Assembly (NCBI GenBank): GCA_963748105.1
Contig: CAVVHP010000016.1
Coordinates: 1-64,000, forward strand
Direction: 5' to 3'
From: JAKAGZ01 sp963748105
Lineage (GTDB): Bacteria; Bacteroidota; Ignavibacteria; Ignavibacteriales; Ignavibacteriaceae
DNA length: 64,000 nt
Positions 53,818 through 63,036 of the stretch are shown here, one piece after another; positions within the stretch are counted from its first letter, which is position 1, and the number at the start of each line of letters is the position of its first letter. Position numbers and translations under genes: made by a program. The notes beneath the pieces are model-generated. The model was not told where the DNA came from. It did not search any database and was given only the letters and a program-made list of their open reading frames with translations.

Positions 53818-54531
53818 ATGCTCAAAAGAAAGATCAGGCAGGTCAATAATCTGCTATTGAAAAAATACGGAATACCTCCGCGCAGTAAAACCCCGCCTGA
53901 TCCGGTGGATATGATAATTGCCACAATTCTTTCGCAAAATACAAACGATAAAAATTCTTATAAGGCATTTCAGAACCTAAAAAATAAATTCAATAGCTGG
54001 AACGAAGTTGCAAAACTTACTCCTTCACAAATTGAAAGACATATTAAAACTGCAGGCCTAGGAAAACAAAAATCAAAAGCGATTAAAAATTTGCTTTCAA
54101 CTTTGTTAAAAGAGAAGGGGAAAATCACACTAAAATATCTGGATAAAATGAAAAATGAAGAAATTCTTGACGAACTAACTTCTTTCCCGGGAGTTGGATT
54201 AAAAACAGCCAGTTGTGTTTTGCTTTTTGCAATGAGGAAGAATTTTTGTCCTGTTGATACACACGTACACCGTACAACTAATAGAATTGGACTGGTAAAA
54301 ACATCCGCACCGGACAAATCTTTTGTAATCTTAAATGAAAATATGCCGGATGGTATTGCGCATCAATTCCATACAAACCTTATTCGCCTAGGCAGGGAAA
54401 TTTGTAAACCGGCAAATCCGTCCTGTAAAATCTGTCCATTACTAAAAGTCTGTGAATATTCTGAGAAAAATCTAAAGAATTCTTCTGAATACAAAGTGAA
54501 CGATTTTCTTCTCCTTGATTCCATAAGATAA
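53818..54531 (+). CDS. nth: Endonuclease III-family DNA glycosylase
   Basis: 237-aa HhH-GPD base-excision enzyme. The helix-hairpin-helix is FPGVGLKTASCVLL, with catalytic Lys in place, and the catalytic Asp follows in CPVDTHVHRTTNRIGL. A 4Fe4S cluster is formed by Cys in the C-x6-C-x2-C-x5-C spacing (CKPANPSCKICPLLKVC), near residues 200-220. The N-terminus IIATILSQNTNDKNSYKAF is typical of Nth-type proteins. It is divergent from the phosphohexomutase gene and followed by a short inverted-repeat element. Confidence 0.9.
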   Translation: MLKRKIRQVNNLLLKKYGIPPRSKTPPDPVDMIIATILSQNTNDKNSYKAFQNLKNKFNSWNEVAKLTPSQIERHIKTAGLGKQKSKAIKNLLSTLLKEKGKITLKYLDKMKNEEILDELTSFPGVGLKTASCVLLFAMRKNFCPVDTHVHRTTNRIGLVKTSAPDKSFVILNENMPDGIAHQFHTNLIRLGREICKPANPSCKICPLLKVCEYSEKNLKNSSEYKVNDFLLLDSIR

Positions 54532-54590
54532 ATCAGTTTGATCTGATAAGTATATAAAAGAGCGTTAATATCACTCTATCTCAACCCGTC

Positions 54591-54658
54591 TGTCAGCAGA
54601 AGAGTTATTTCGGAAGCTGATTCATTCTTTAAGAATCTGAAATAAATTCAGAATGACA
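54591..54658. repeat. TGTCA...TGACA intergenic inverted-repeat element, copy A
   Basis: TGTCA at 54591-54595 and TGACA at 54654-54658 bound 68 nt with internal palindromes (ATTCTTTAAGAAT and TCTGAA-ATAAA-TTCAGA). It resembles the elements at 56432 and 59923 in its ends but not in its interior, so membership is uncertain. Confidence 0.45.
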
Positions 54659-54776
54659 AAGTAATTCACCTCTACAATAGTGAAATTAAGTCACTATCAT
54701 TAAAATTCCACTTGATTTAAATTCTCATAATTCCTAATATTACGAATAATCTTCCGAATAAGTCTAAGAAAACCAA

Positions 54777-55226
54777 ATGATCAACAAAATAGATGCAAGA
54801 ATTCTGAATATACTGCAGCAAAATTCGCGTATTTCTAATGCGGAAATTGCCAGGCAGATAAAAATGGCACCATCTGCTGTGCTTGAAAGAATCAAAAAGC
54901 TGGAAAAAAACGGTATTATTAAGAAATATACTGTTGAGATTGAGGCATCGGAAGTTGAAAAGGAGTTGCTTGCTTTTATACTGGTAAGAGCAAACGGTCC
55001 CATCGTTGACAATAAGACAGCCAAGGAATTGGCAAAAGTGCCCGAAGTTCAGGAAGTTCACATCGTAGCCGGTGAAGACTGTTTCCTGGTAAAAGTAAGG
55101 GCTGAAAATCCTGCTGCTTTAACAGAACTACTGAGAAAAAAAATTGCTTCGATTAAATCGATAAGATCGACAAGTACTACTATTGTTCTTGAAACCGTAA
55201 AAGAGACAACTGATTTAGTTTTTTAG
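54777..55226 (+). CDS. Lrp/AsnC-family transcriptional regulator
   Basis: 149 aa. The N-terminal winged helix reads INKIDARILNILQQNSRISN and AEIARQIKMAPSAVLERIKK, which is the DNA-binding part; the C-terminal RAM domain (about 65-145) follows with GEDCFLVKVRAENPAALTEL, which often binds an amino acid. It directly precedes the tyrosine-degradation genes on the same strand (about 70-nt gap), so a regulator responding to tyrosine or phenylalanine is likely by context. No binding site could be defined. Confidence 0.92.
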   Translation: MINKIDARILNILQQNSRISNAEIARQIKMAPSAVLERIKKLEKNGIIKKYTVEIEASEVEKELLAFILVRANGPIVDNKTAKELAKVPEVQEVHIVAGEDCFLVKVRAENPAALTELLRKKIASIKSIRSTSTTIVLETVKETTDLVF

Positions 55227-55298
55227 CGACAAAAGCTCAGTTGATTTTCAATATCATATTTAATTTATTAAATACTAAATAATCATTGGAGAAATTTA

Positions 55299-56423
55299 AT
55301 GGAACATCCTATTGGCATACTAGGTTATGATTATGTTGAATTTTATGTAGGGTCTGCCAAAATGTGGGCCTACTGGCACGCTAAAGGTATGGGATTGGAC
55401 ATTACAGCTTACAGCGGTCCAGAGACAGGGGTGAAAGGCAAGATATCTTATTTATTAGAAGGGAAAAGTCTGAGGATACTAATTACTTCAGCAGTCGATC
55501 CAAAAGAATATGGTATCTCTTCATTTGTTCAGAGACACGGTGACGGAGTTAAAAAGTGGGCTTTAAAGGTTAAAGATGTGAAAATTGCTTATGACACCGC
55601 GGTTGAAAATGGGGCTATTCCAGTAAGCACTTATAAAAAATATGAAGATGAAAAAGGTTTTGTTGAAGAAGCTGCAGTAAAAGTTTATGATGATGTTGAA
55701 ATTGTTTTTACGAATAGGAAAAATTATAAGGGCAATTTCAAACCCGGATTTTCAAAACCCATACAAAATATTAAAATAGAAGCTCACGATACAGGCCTGA
55801 AAAAAATTGACCATATAGTCGGAAATGTTCGGATAAATGAAATGGATTATTGGGTGAATTATTTGAATAATACTCTGAACTTTGAGACATTTCTTGAATT
55901 CGGAATGGGCGATATCTCGACACAATATTCTTCTTTGGTTTCAAAAGTAGTTCGTTCAAAGGAAGCTGATATTAAAAATCCTATAAACGAACCTTACGAA
56001 GGACTGAAGAAATCGCAAATTGAAGAATACATAGATGAATACCTGGGATCAGGAATTCAGCATATTGCAATTTCAACAGATAATATTATTGAGACAATCG
56101 CAAATATGAAAAAGAACGGAGTCGAATTTTTAGAGCCGCCGGATTCATATTACGATATGCTTCGCGAACAAAAAATACAGATTAAGGAAAGTATTGATGA
56201 TTTGCAGGAAAATGGAATTCTCTGTGATCATGCTGAAAATCAAGGATATTTGTTGCAGCTTTTTACAAAACCAATAGGCGACAGGCCAACATTCTTCTAT
56301 GAAATTATTCAAAGAAGAGATGGCGCGCAGGGATTTGGACAGGGAAATTTCCAGGCACTTTTTGAATCTATCGAGAAAGACCAGATGAAAAGAGGAAATT
56401 TCGATAGAGATCCGGAAAAGTAA
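55299..56423 (+). CDS. hppD: 4-Hydroxyphenylpyruvate dioxygenase
   Basis: Makes homogentisate from 4-hydroxyphenylpyruvate with Fe(II) and O2. The 374-aa vicinal-oxygen-chelate protein has iron ligands His172 (KKIDHIVGNV), His255 (GSGIQHIAIST) and Glu335 (TFFYEIIQRR), and the typical C-terminal GFGQGNFQALFESIEKDQ. ATG 55299 is preceded by GGAGAA. It heads the tyrosine-catabolic run: HPD, homogentisate dioxygenase, aminotransferase, FAH, flavin-reductase-like protein, acetoacetyl-CoA synthetase. An inverted-repeat element separates it from hmgA. Requirement for O2 indicates at least microaerobic growth. Confidence 0.96.
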   Translation: MEHPIGILGYDYVEFYVGSAKMWAYWHAKGMGLDITAYSGPETGVKGKISYLLEGKSLRILITSAVDPKEYGISSFVQRHGDGVKKWALKVKDVKIAYDTAVENGAIPVSTYKKYEDEKGFVEEAAVKVYDDVEIVFTNRKNYKGNFKPGFSKPIQNIKIEAHDTGLKKIDHIVGNVRINEMDYWVNYLNNTLNFETFLEFGMGDISTQYSSLVSKVVRSKEADIKNPINEPYEGLKKSQIEEYIDEYLGSGIQHIAISTDNIIETIANMKKNGVEFLEPPDSYYDMLREQKIQIKESIDDLQENGILCDHAENQGYLLQLFTKPIGDRPTFFYEIIQRRDGAQGFGQGNFQALFESIEKDQMKRGNFDRDPEK

Positions 56424-56431
56424 ATTGTTTA

Positions 56432-56527
56432 TGTCATTTCGACCCCGATTTTATAGGGGGAGAAATCTTTTAAAAGTATTTTTTTAGATTTCTCGGTAAT
56501 CCGTCTAAAGCCGGATTCGTTATGACA
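56432..56527. repeat. TGTCAT...ATGACA intergenic inverted-repeat element, copy B
   Basis: TGTCAT (56432-56437) and ATGACA (56522-56527) bound 96 nt. Inside, GAGAAATCT (56460-56468) pairs with AGATTTCTC (56486-56494), and CCCC/GGGG and GGTAATCC/GGATT repeats give smaller arms. The wording TGTCATTTCGA...GAGAAATCT is shared with the copy at 59923. Confidence 0.7.
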
Positions 56528-56567
56528 CTGAAATAAAATTGTCATAAAAAAATTCAAGGAGCTTAAA

Positions 56568-57731
56568 ATGCCTTTTTACGTTCAACTTGGAAAGGTTCCT
56601 CCCAAGAGGCACACAACATTTTATAAACCTGACGGTAAATCACTCTACAGGGAAGAATTGTTCAGCACTAAGGGATTTTCCGGAATTTACTCAAACAAGT
56701 ATCACCTTTATATGCCTCCGCAGGTTGAAAATATTGGTGAAATTCATAAGGCAAATGATAATGAATGGCCGGATGCTCCGCTGAAATATTATCATTTTAA
56801 AACGGATGCTAAAAAATCGAAAGGCAATTTTATAAATGCCCGTAGCGAGTATCTTAAAAATGAACATTGTGTAATTTCAACTGCTCATGTAACTGAAGAC
56901 ACAGATACATTTTACAGAAACAGCTATAAGCACGAGATTGTTTTTGTTCATCGCGGTAAAGGAAATTTCTACTCAGAATATGGTGTGAATCCGTTTGAAC
57001 AATGGGATTATATTGTTGTGCCGAAGGGAACAACATACCAGATGAAATTTGATGATTTCAATGATGTAAAATTATTTATAATTGAATCTGATACACCGTT
57101 TGATATTCCGCGCCATTTTCGAAACGAATACGGCCAGATAACCGAAGATGCTCCATATTATGAAAGGGATTTCAAACCGCCTCATTTTACAGAACCAATA
57201 GATAAACTTGGTAAATTTGAATTGTTCCTGAAAGTTTCAAACAGAACTTTTAAATATGAATTGCCGCATCATCCTTTTGATGTAATTGGGTGGGATGGAT
57301 ATTTGTATCCTTATACATTTAATTTAAAAGAATATGCGCCAAAGGTAGGACTAATTCACCTTCCGCCACCGGTTCACCTGATGTTTACAACGCAGCATTT
57401 TGTTGTTTGTAACTTTGTGCCCCGTCTTTTCGATTTTCACCCGCAGTCAATTCCGGCTCCATATTATCATTCAAATGTTGACAGCGACGAAGTGCTTTAT
57501 TACGTTTATGGTGATTTTATGTCGAGAACAGGTGTGGAAGAAGGGTCAGTTACATTGCATCCAATGGGAATTCCACACGGCCCGCAGCCTGGTAAAACAG
57601 AGGCATCGATTGGTAAAAAAGAGACGGATGAATACGCTGTAATGATCGATACATTTACACCGCTAAAAGTCACAAAAAATGTAAAAGAAACAATGGTGGA
57701 AGATTACCACCAATCATGGTTGGAAAAATAA
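56568..57731 (+). CDS. hmgA: Homogentisate 1,2-dioxygenase
   Basis: Opens the ring of homogentisate to give maleylacetoacetate. The 387-aa protein is the shorter bacterial form. Iron-ligand segments are near the C-terminus: PAPYYHSNVDSDEVLYYVYG (His and Glu) and HPMGIPHGPQPG (His); the N-terminus KVPPKRHTTFYKPDG is typical. AAGGAGC at 56555-56561 precedes the ATG. The stop lies 2 nt before the aminotransferase ATG, so they are coupled. O2-dependent like HPD. Confidence 0.95.
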   Translation: MPFYVQLGKVPPKRHTTFYKPDGKSLYREELFSTKGFSGIYSNKYHLYMPPQVENIGEIHKANDNEWPDAPLKYYHFKTDAKKSKGNFINARSEYLKNEHCVISTAHVTEDTDTFYRNSYKHEIVFVHRGKGNFYSEYGVNPFEQWDYIVVPKGTTYQMKFDDFNDVKLFIIESDTPFDIPRHFRNEYGQITEDAPYYERDFKPPHFTEPIDKLGKFELFLKVSNRTFKYELPHHPFDVIGWDGYLYPYTFNLKEYAPKVGLIHLPPPVHLMFTTQHFVVCNFVPRLFDFHPQSIPAPYYHSNVDSDEVLYYVYGDFMSRTGVEEGSVTLHPMGIPHGPQPGKTEASIGKKETDEYAVMIDTFTPLKVTKNVKETMVEDYHQSWLEK

Positions 57732-57733
57732 AT

Positions 57734-58858
57734 ATGATTAAAATTCCTGAACACATTCAAAAACTAAAACCCTACAAAGCAGGAAAACCCATTGACGAGC
57801 TTGTTCGTGAAAAGGGGATAACCAAAATTGTTAAACTGGCATCAAATGAAAACCCACTGGGACCTTCACCAAAGGCGATGGAAGTTATTAAGGATCAATA
57901 TTAATGATTTACATCGTTATACAAATCCTTCTTCATTTAAACTTGTTCACGCTATCGCGGAAAAGATAGATAAAAAACCGGAACAAATAGTTACTGCCAG
58001 TGGATCGGATGCTATTATTCAGTATCTCATAACTGCATTCAGTGATGAAAATGATGAAGTGCTATCATCGGAAGGTACATTTATCGGCTGGTATGTGAAT
58101 GTAAATAAATATGGCAGAAAATCTGTACTGGTTCCACAGAAAAATTATCATTTTGATCTTGATGCCATTGTAGAGGAGATAAATCCTAAGACAAAAATTA
58201 TTTATCTCGCAAATCCAAATAATCCTACCGGGACAATGTTCACTAAAAAAGAATTTGAATCTTTTATGATTAAAGTTCCTAAAAATGTTCTTGTTGTACT
58301 TGATGAGGCTTATACGGTTTATGCGGAAGACAACCCGGAATATCCGAACGGTCTGGAATATGATATGGAAAACCTGATTGTTCTTCGTACGCTATCAAAA
58401 GCATATGGCCTGGCGGGAATAAGGCTTGGATTTGCGGTTGCACAGGAATATCTCATCAAAGAGATGTACAAAGTTAAATTACCTTTTGAACCGAATGCTC
58501 TTGCACAGGAAGCTGCTATTGCTGCTTTGCAGGATGATGAATTTCTTGAAAGAACAGTCAGCCAGAATAAGAAATCACTTGATGCTTTAAAGAAAAAATT
58601 TGATGAGCTTTTTATTGCTTATGTTCCGACTGCGGCAAATTTTTATATGCTTGTTTTTCCGACAGAGGAATTTGCAGTTGATTTTAATGAAGAATGTCTA
58701 ACAGGGGACTGATTCTTCGTCACGTAAATACATTCGGGATACCAAACGGAATAAGGATAAATTCTGGAACGGACGAGGAAACAGAATTTGCACTTAATGT
58801 TATCGGGGAAGTTTACCCGATGCTCGCAGAAAAACATAAACTACATTTAGCAGAATAA
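57734..58858 (+). CDS. HisC-like aminotransferase, probable tyrosine aminotransferase, two frameshifts
   Basis: PLP enzyme read in three pieces. From ATG 57734, KIVKLASNENPLGPSPKAME runs to a stop near 57904. One extra T near 57900 leads to DLHRYTNPSSF, VTASGSDAIIQYLITAFS, LANPNNPTGTMF, LDEAYTVY and LRTLSKAYGLAGIRLGFA with the PLP Lys, then a stop near 58712. The last frame gives SNRGLILRHVNTFGIPNGIR and a TAA at 58858. The merged protein is about 374 aa and belongs to the histidinol-phosphate/aromatic aminotransferase group. Because it sits between hmgA and FAH, transamination of tyrosine to 4-hydroxyphenylpyruvate is the likely role; no other his gene is nearby. Confidence 0.8.
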
Positions 58859-58883
58859 TTTTTTTGAATAAACGGAGATATTA

Positions 58884-59906
58884 ATGAAGTTAGTTTCTTA
58901 TTTAGTAAATAAAGAAGAAAGATTGGGATTATTTAACGATGATAAAATATACGATCTGGAACAATCAGGGAAGGAATTAAATCTGGAACTGCCATCAAAA
59001 ATGAGTGAGTTTCTTAACGATTTTGAAAATCTAAGAGAAAAAGCTCAAAAAATAGATGAAGCTATTAAAGCAGGAAAAATTCAATCAGGAATTGAAAAAA
59101 GTAATACAAATTTATTAGCACCGGTTCCGCATCCTACATCGTGCCGTGATGGATACGCATTTCGCCAACACGTTGCCACTGCACGTAGAAATCGTGGCGT
59201 AGATATGATCCCTGAGTTTGACCAATTCCCGATTTTTTATTTGACAAACCACAACGCAATATTTGGCGAAGGTGATATAGTTGTGGAGCAAGATCATCTT
59301 GAAAAACTTGACATAGAACTTGAAGCTGCGATTGTAATTGGGAAAAAAGGTAAAAATATCGATATAAAAAATGCCGATTCACATATTGCCGGTTATATGA
59401 TTATGAATGATCTTTCTGCACGTGTTTTACAGATGGAGGAAATGAAACTGAATCTCGGACCTGCAAAAGGAAAGGACTTTGCTACAGTTATTGGCCCATG
59501 GCTGGTAACAACAGATGAACTTGAAAAATATAAAATTGAAACTGAGTCAGGTAATAAATATGATTTAAGGATGACAGCGCATCATAATGGCAAACAAATC
59601 TCAGAAGGAAATATGAAGGATATGGACTGGACTTTTGCCCAGATAATTGAACGTGCCTCCTATGGCGTTGAATTATTTTCAGGTGATGTAATCGGATCCG
59701 GAACAGTAGGGACAGGATGTTATCTTGAATTAAACGGGACCTGGGCACTGGAAGCAAAAGAGCAGGGTAAAGAATTTACACCTATCTGGCTTAAAGACGG
59801 TGATACAGTTGAGTTGGAAATTACAGGACTAGGGAAGCTTTCAAATAAAATTGTTAAAGCCGGTAAAGACTATTCAATTCTCGCAAAAAAGAAAAATGTT
59901 AAATAA
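58884..59906 (+). CDS. Fumarylacetoacetate hydrolase
   Basis: Splits fumarylacetoacetate into fumarate and acetoacetate. The 340-aa FAH-fold protein shows FRQHVATARRNRG, then the metal-binding Glu-x-Glu in LDIELEAAIVIGK, MNDLSARVLQMEEMKLNLGP, GKDFATVIGPWLVT and the SGDVIGSGTVGTGC segment. It lies 25 nt after the aminotransferase with CGGAGA before the ATG. The family is broad, but position in this operon supports the tyrosine-pathway function. No maleylacetoacetate isomerase gene precedes it, so the substrate may reach it by another isomerase or directly. Confidence 0.88.
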   Translation: MKLVSYLVNKEERLGLFNDDKIYDLEQSGKELNLELPSKMSEFLNDFENLREKAQKIDEAIKAGKIQSGIEKSNTNLLAPVPHPTSCRDGYAFRQHVATARRNRGVDMIPEFDQFPIFYLTNHNAIFGEGDIVVEQDHLEKLDIELEAAIVIGKKGKNIDIKNADSHIAGYMIMNDLSARVLQMEEMKLNLGPAKGKDFATVIGPWLVTTDELEKYKIETESGNKYDLRMTAHHNGKQISEGNMKDMDWTFAQIIERASYGVELFSGDVIGSGTVGTGCYLELNGTWALEAKEQGKEFTPIWLKDGDTVELEITGLGKLSNKIVKAGKDYSILAKKKNVK

Positions 59907-59922
59907 TTAACAAAAATTAAAT

Positions 59923-60007
59923 TGTCATTTAGAACGGAGGTAGAAATCTTTGTATCATAATTATAACGATTTCTCACCCTTCTGCAAGCTCAGAATTCGA
60001 AATGACA
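59923..60007. repeat. TGTCATTT...AAATGACA intergenic inverted-repeat element, copy C
   Basis: TGTCATTTAGAA (59923-59934) is matched in inverted form by TTCGAAATGACA (59996-60007), with one mismatch. Inside, AGAAATC and GATTTCT form a second arm. The right end contains the ATG at 60002 used by the flavin-reductase-like frame. Confidence 0.7.
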
Positions 60008-61003
60008 CAAGAAAAGAAAAATATGCAACACTTTAATCCAAAAGAATTACCAGTTCCGAAATTACACCAGTTATTATTGGGAGGAATCGGTCCAAGACCA
60101 ATTGCGCTGGTTTCAACAATTTCAGATGATGGAATATTAAACGTCAGCCCATTTTCATTTTTCAATTGTTTTGGTTCAAATCCACCAATAGTTGCATTTT
60201 CTCCGTCACGTAGAGGAAGGGACGGTTCGTTTAAAAACACTTATCACAACCTGATGAATAATAATGAGTGTGTTGTGCAATCCGTTACTTATTCTATGGT
60301 AAACCAGATAAACCTTGCCTCAACAGAATATCCACCGGAAGTTGACGAGTTTGTGAAAAGCGGTTTTAGTCCAATTGATTCAGAATTAGTCAAACCTAAG
60401 AGAGTTAAAGAATCGCCATTTCAAATGGAATGTGTGATGAAAGAAATGAGAAGTTTCGGTGAAGGCGGAGCCTCTCCGAATATTGCTATTTGTGAAGTAC
60501 TGAAAATTCATATTGCAGATGATATTGTGAAAGACGGTGTAATTCATCCGGATGATATTGATCTTGTAGGCAGGATGTCAGCTAATTATTATTCGCGCGC
60601 AAGTGGGGATGCAATATTTGAATTGAAACAACCAAAGTTTGATTTAGGTATTGGTTATGATCAGTTGCCTGATTTTATGAAACGATCACACATTTATTCC
60701 GCTAATAATCTTGGTGCATTTGCTACCTGCCAGGAAATTCCAATGGATAAAGATGTAGAGAATTTTGTACAAGAAATTCAGAATTCTGATTATGAGAATT
60801 TTGAACCTAGTGAAGATGCATTCTTTAGATATCAACGGCATTCAGAATACAAGAAAATGTTAAAGGCGGCGTTAATTATGCAGGAAAAAAAACATCCGAA
60901 GTTAAAAAATTTTATCGAATTAACCGCCAAAATTGCATTGGAAAATCATGATACAGATTTTGCCTGGAAGGCAGCATTACTAGCGGGAAGAATCAAAATT
61001 TGA
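60002..61003 (+). CDS. Flavin-reductase-like FMN-binding protein in the tyrosine operon
   Basis: 333 aa. The N-terminal two thirds is a flavin-reductase-type split barrel: GGIGPRPIALVSTISDDG, NVSPFSFFNCFGSNPPIVAF, and a SPSRRGRDGSFKNTYHN segment matching the FMN phosphate region. The C-terminal 90 residues (about 245-333) are a helical extension, absent from stand-alone reductases. ATG 60002 lies inside a repeat arm; Met8 at 60023 is an alternative start. It lies 95 nt after FAH and overlaps the acetoacetyl-CoA synthetase start. Its role in tyrosine degradation is unknown. Confidence 0.8.
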   Translation: MTQEKKNMQHFNPKELPVPKLHQLLLGGIGPRPIALVSTISDDGILNVSPFSFFNCFGSNPPIVAFSPSRRGRDGSFKNTYHNLMNNNECVVQSVTYSMVNQINLASTEYPPEVDEFVKSGFSPIDSELVKPKRVKESPFQMECVMKEMRSFGEGGASPNIAICEVLKIHIADDIVKDGVIHPDDIDLVGRMSANYYSRASGDAIFELKQPKFDLGIGYDQLPDFMKRSHIYSANNLGAFATCQEIPMDKDVENFVQEIQNSDYENFEPSEDAFFRYQRHSEYKKMLKAALIMQEKKHPKLKNFIELTAKIALENHDTDFAWKAALLAGRIKI

Positions 61004-62984
61004 GTACAGTAAATTTGAAAAAGCCACTCTGGAAACCAACAAAAAAGCGTTTAGAAAACTCAAATATGTTTGCCTTTTACAGGTATATTGAAAAAAAAAC
61101 AGGCAAACGAATAAAATCCTACGATGATGCGTATAAATGGTCAATCAATAATATCCGGGATTTCTGGAAATCAATTTGGGACTTATCCGGACTGATTTAT
61201 TCAAAACCTTACAATAAAATTCTTTCATCAGAAAAAATGCCCGGGGCCGAATGGTTCGCGGGTGCAAAACTTAATTTTGCAGAAAACCTTCTGCGTTTCA
61301 GGGATGATCATATTGCAATAATTAGTTCAAGGGAAGGCAAGCCAAATGTTATTCTTACCTATGCTGAATTGTATGATAAAGTTGCAAAATGTGCAAAAGG
61401 ACTGAAAAATCTAGGTGTTAGAAAAGGGGATAGAATTGCCGGATTTGTTCCTAATTATCCTGAATCCATTATAGCTATGCTGGCCACAACCAGCCTTGGA
61501 GCAACATGGTCCTCGTGTTCGCCGGACTTTGGATTGCAAGGCGTACTTGATAGATTTGGGCAAATTAAACCCAAAATACTTTTCGCAATTGAAGAATATT
61601 CCTATAATGGAAAAATTATTAATTGCAGGAATAAGATCACCCAGATAACTGATAATATACCAGCAATTAGGTCAGTGGTGCTAATAGAGAGGTTTTATGA
61701 TTTTAGGAAAAAATCAAGGCGAAATATTAAGTTAGATAACGACGTCAACTATTTATATTTCAATAAGTTACTTGACAATACCTCAGATCGAATCAAATTT
61801 AAGCAGCTTCCGTTTAATCATCCTGTTTATATAATGTATTCGTCGGGTACAACGGGTGTTCCTAAATGCATTGTGCACGGGGCAGGAGGCACTTTGCTCC
61901 AGCATTATAAGGAGCACGCTCTTCATACTGATCTAAAAAGAGATGATATTATCACTTATTATACTACCTGCGGCTGGATGATGTGGAACTGGCTTGTATA
62001 GTTCTCTGCAAATTGGAGCGACAATATTCTTATATGATGGAAGTCCGGGATATCCTGATTTATCTACATATGTGGAAAAAGATTGAAACTGAGAAGATTA
62101 CTGTTTTTGGTACCAGTCCAAAATTTTTAACAATGTGCGAAAAAAGAAATATTATTCCCAAAAACAAGGACCTTTCTTCTCTTAAAACAATTTTATCTAC
62201 AGGTTCTCCATTGTCATCGGATAATTTTAACTGGGTTTATAAGAATGTTAAAAAAGACGTACTCCTTGCTTCAATTTCCGGGGGGACTGATATTATTTCA
62301 TGCTTTATGCTGGGAAACCCCACCTTGCCGGTTTATACTGAAGAAATACAATGCCGTGGTCTCGGGATGAAAGTTGAGTCTTATGATGCAGAAGGTAAAC
62401 CCAAAATCGATAAAAAAGGAGAACTTGTTTGCACAAAGCCATTTCCTTCAATGCCAGTAAATTTCTGGAATGATAAAGATGGCAAAAAGTATAAATCTGC
62501 CTACTTTGAAAGATATCCGGGTGTATGGCATCACGGGGACTTTATAAAAATTACAAAAAATGGAGGGGTTACGGTTTATGGCAGATCAGATGCAACTTTA
62601 AACCCGGGAGGCGTACGCATTGGCACGGCAGAAATTTATCGTATAGTTGAAGGAATGGATGAAATAATTGATAGTATGGTTATTGGACAGAAGTTTCAGA
62701 ATGATGTAAGGATAATTTTATTTGTTTTATTGAAAAAAAACTATTTACTGGATAAGAGTTTAACTAACAAAATAAAATCGAATATAAAAAAACTGGCTAC
62801 TCCACGGCATGTTCCTGCAATTATTCTGAAGGTAAATGATATACCCAGAACAATAAGCGGAAAAAAAGTTGAACTTGCTGTTACACGATTACTTCAGGGA
62901 GAAAAAATAGATAATCAAGATGCATTGGCAAATCCTGAAGTACTTGAAGAATTTGTAAAAATAATGCCACTTTTATCCGAGTAA
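61000..62984 (+). CDS. aacS: Acetoacetyl-CoA synthetase, two frameshifts
   Basis: Activates acetoacetate to acetoacetyl-CoA with ATP. TTG 61000 overlaps the previous stop. The first part contains ATWSSCSPDFG and the ATP motif YIMYSSGTTGVPKCIVHG, ending WMMWNWLV at a stop near 62001. A short third frame then reads SLQIGATIFLYDGSPGYPDL, followed by another shift near 62075 to KIETEKITVFGTSPKF, ISGGTDIISCF, GRSDATLNPGGVRIGTAEIY and IPRTISGKKVELAV to TAA 62984. The merged enzyme is about 655 aa, the usual length. It completes the pathway by capturing the acetoacetate made by FAH. Confidence 0.85.
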
Positions 62985-63036
62985 TTCATAAATTTAGAAT
63001 AAGCGATTTTTAGAAATTTATTAATGAGTATATGAT

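Noticed and set aside
54717..55061. Minus-strand frames across the Lrp gene
   Set aside because: The plus-strand Lrp protein has clear HTH and RAM domains; the antisense frames are shadows.
58643..58837. Minus-strand frame over the end of the HisC-like gene
   Set aside because: The plus-strand third reading frame continues the aminotransferase C-terminus; the minus frame has no known motif.
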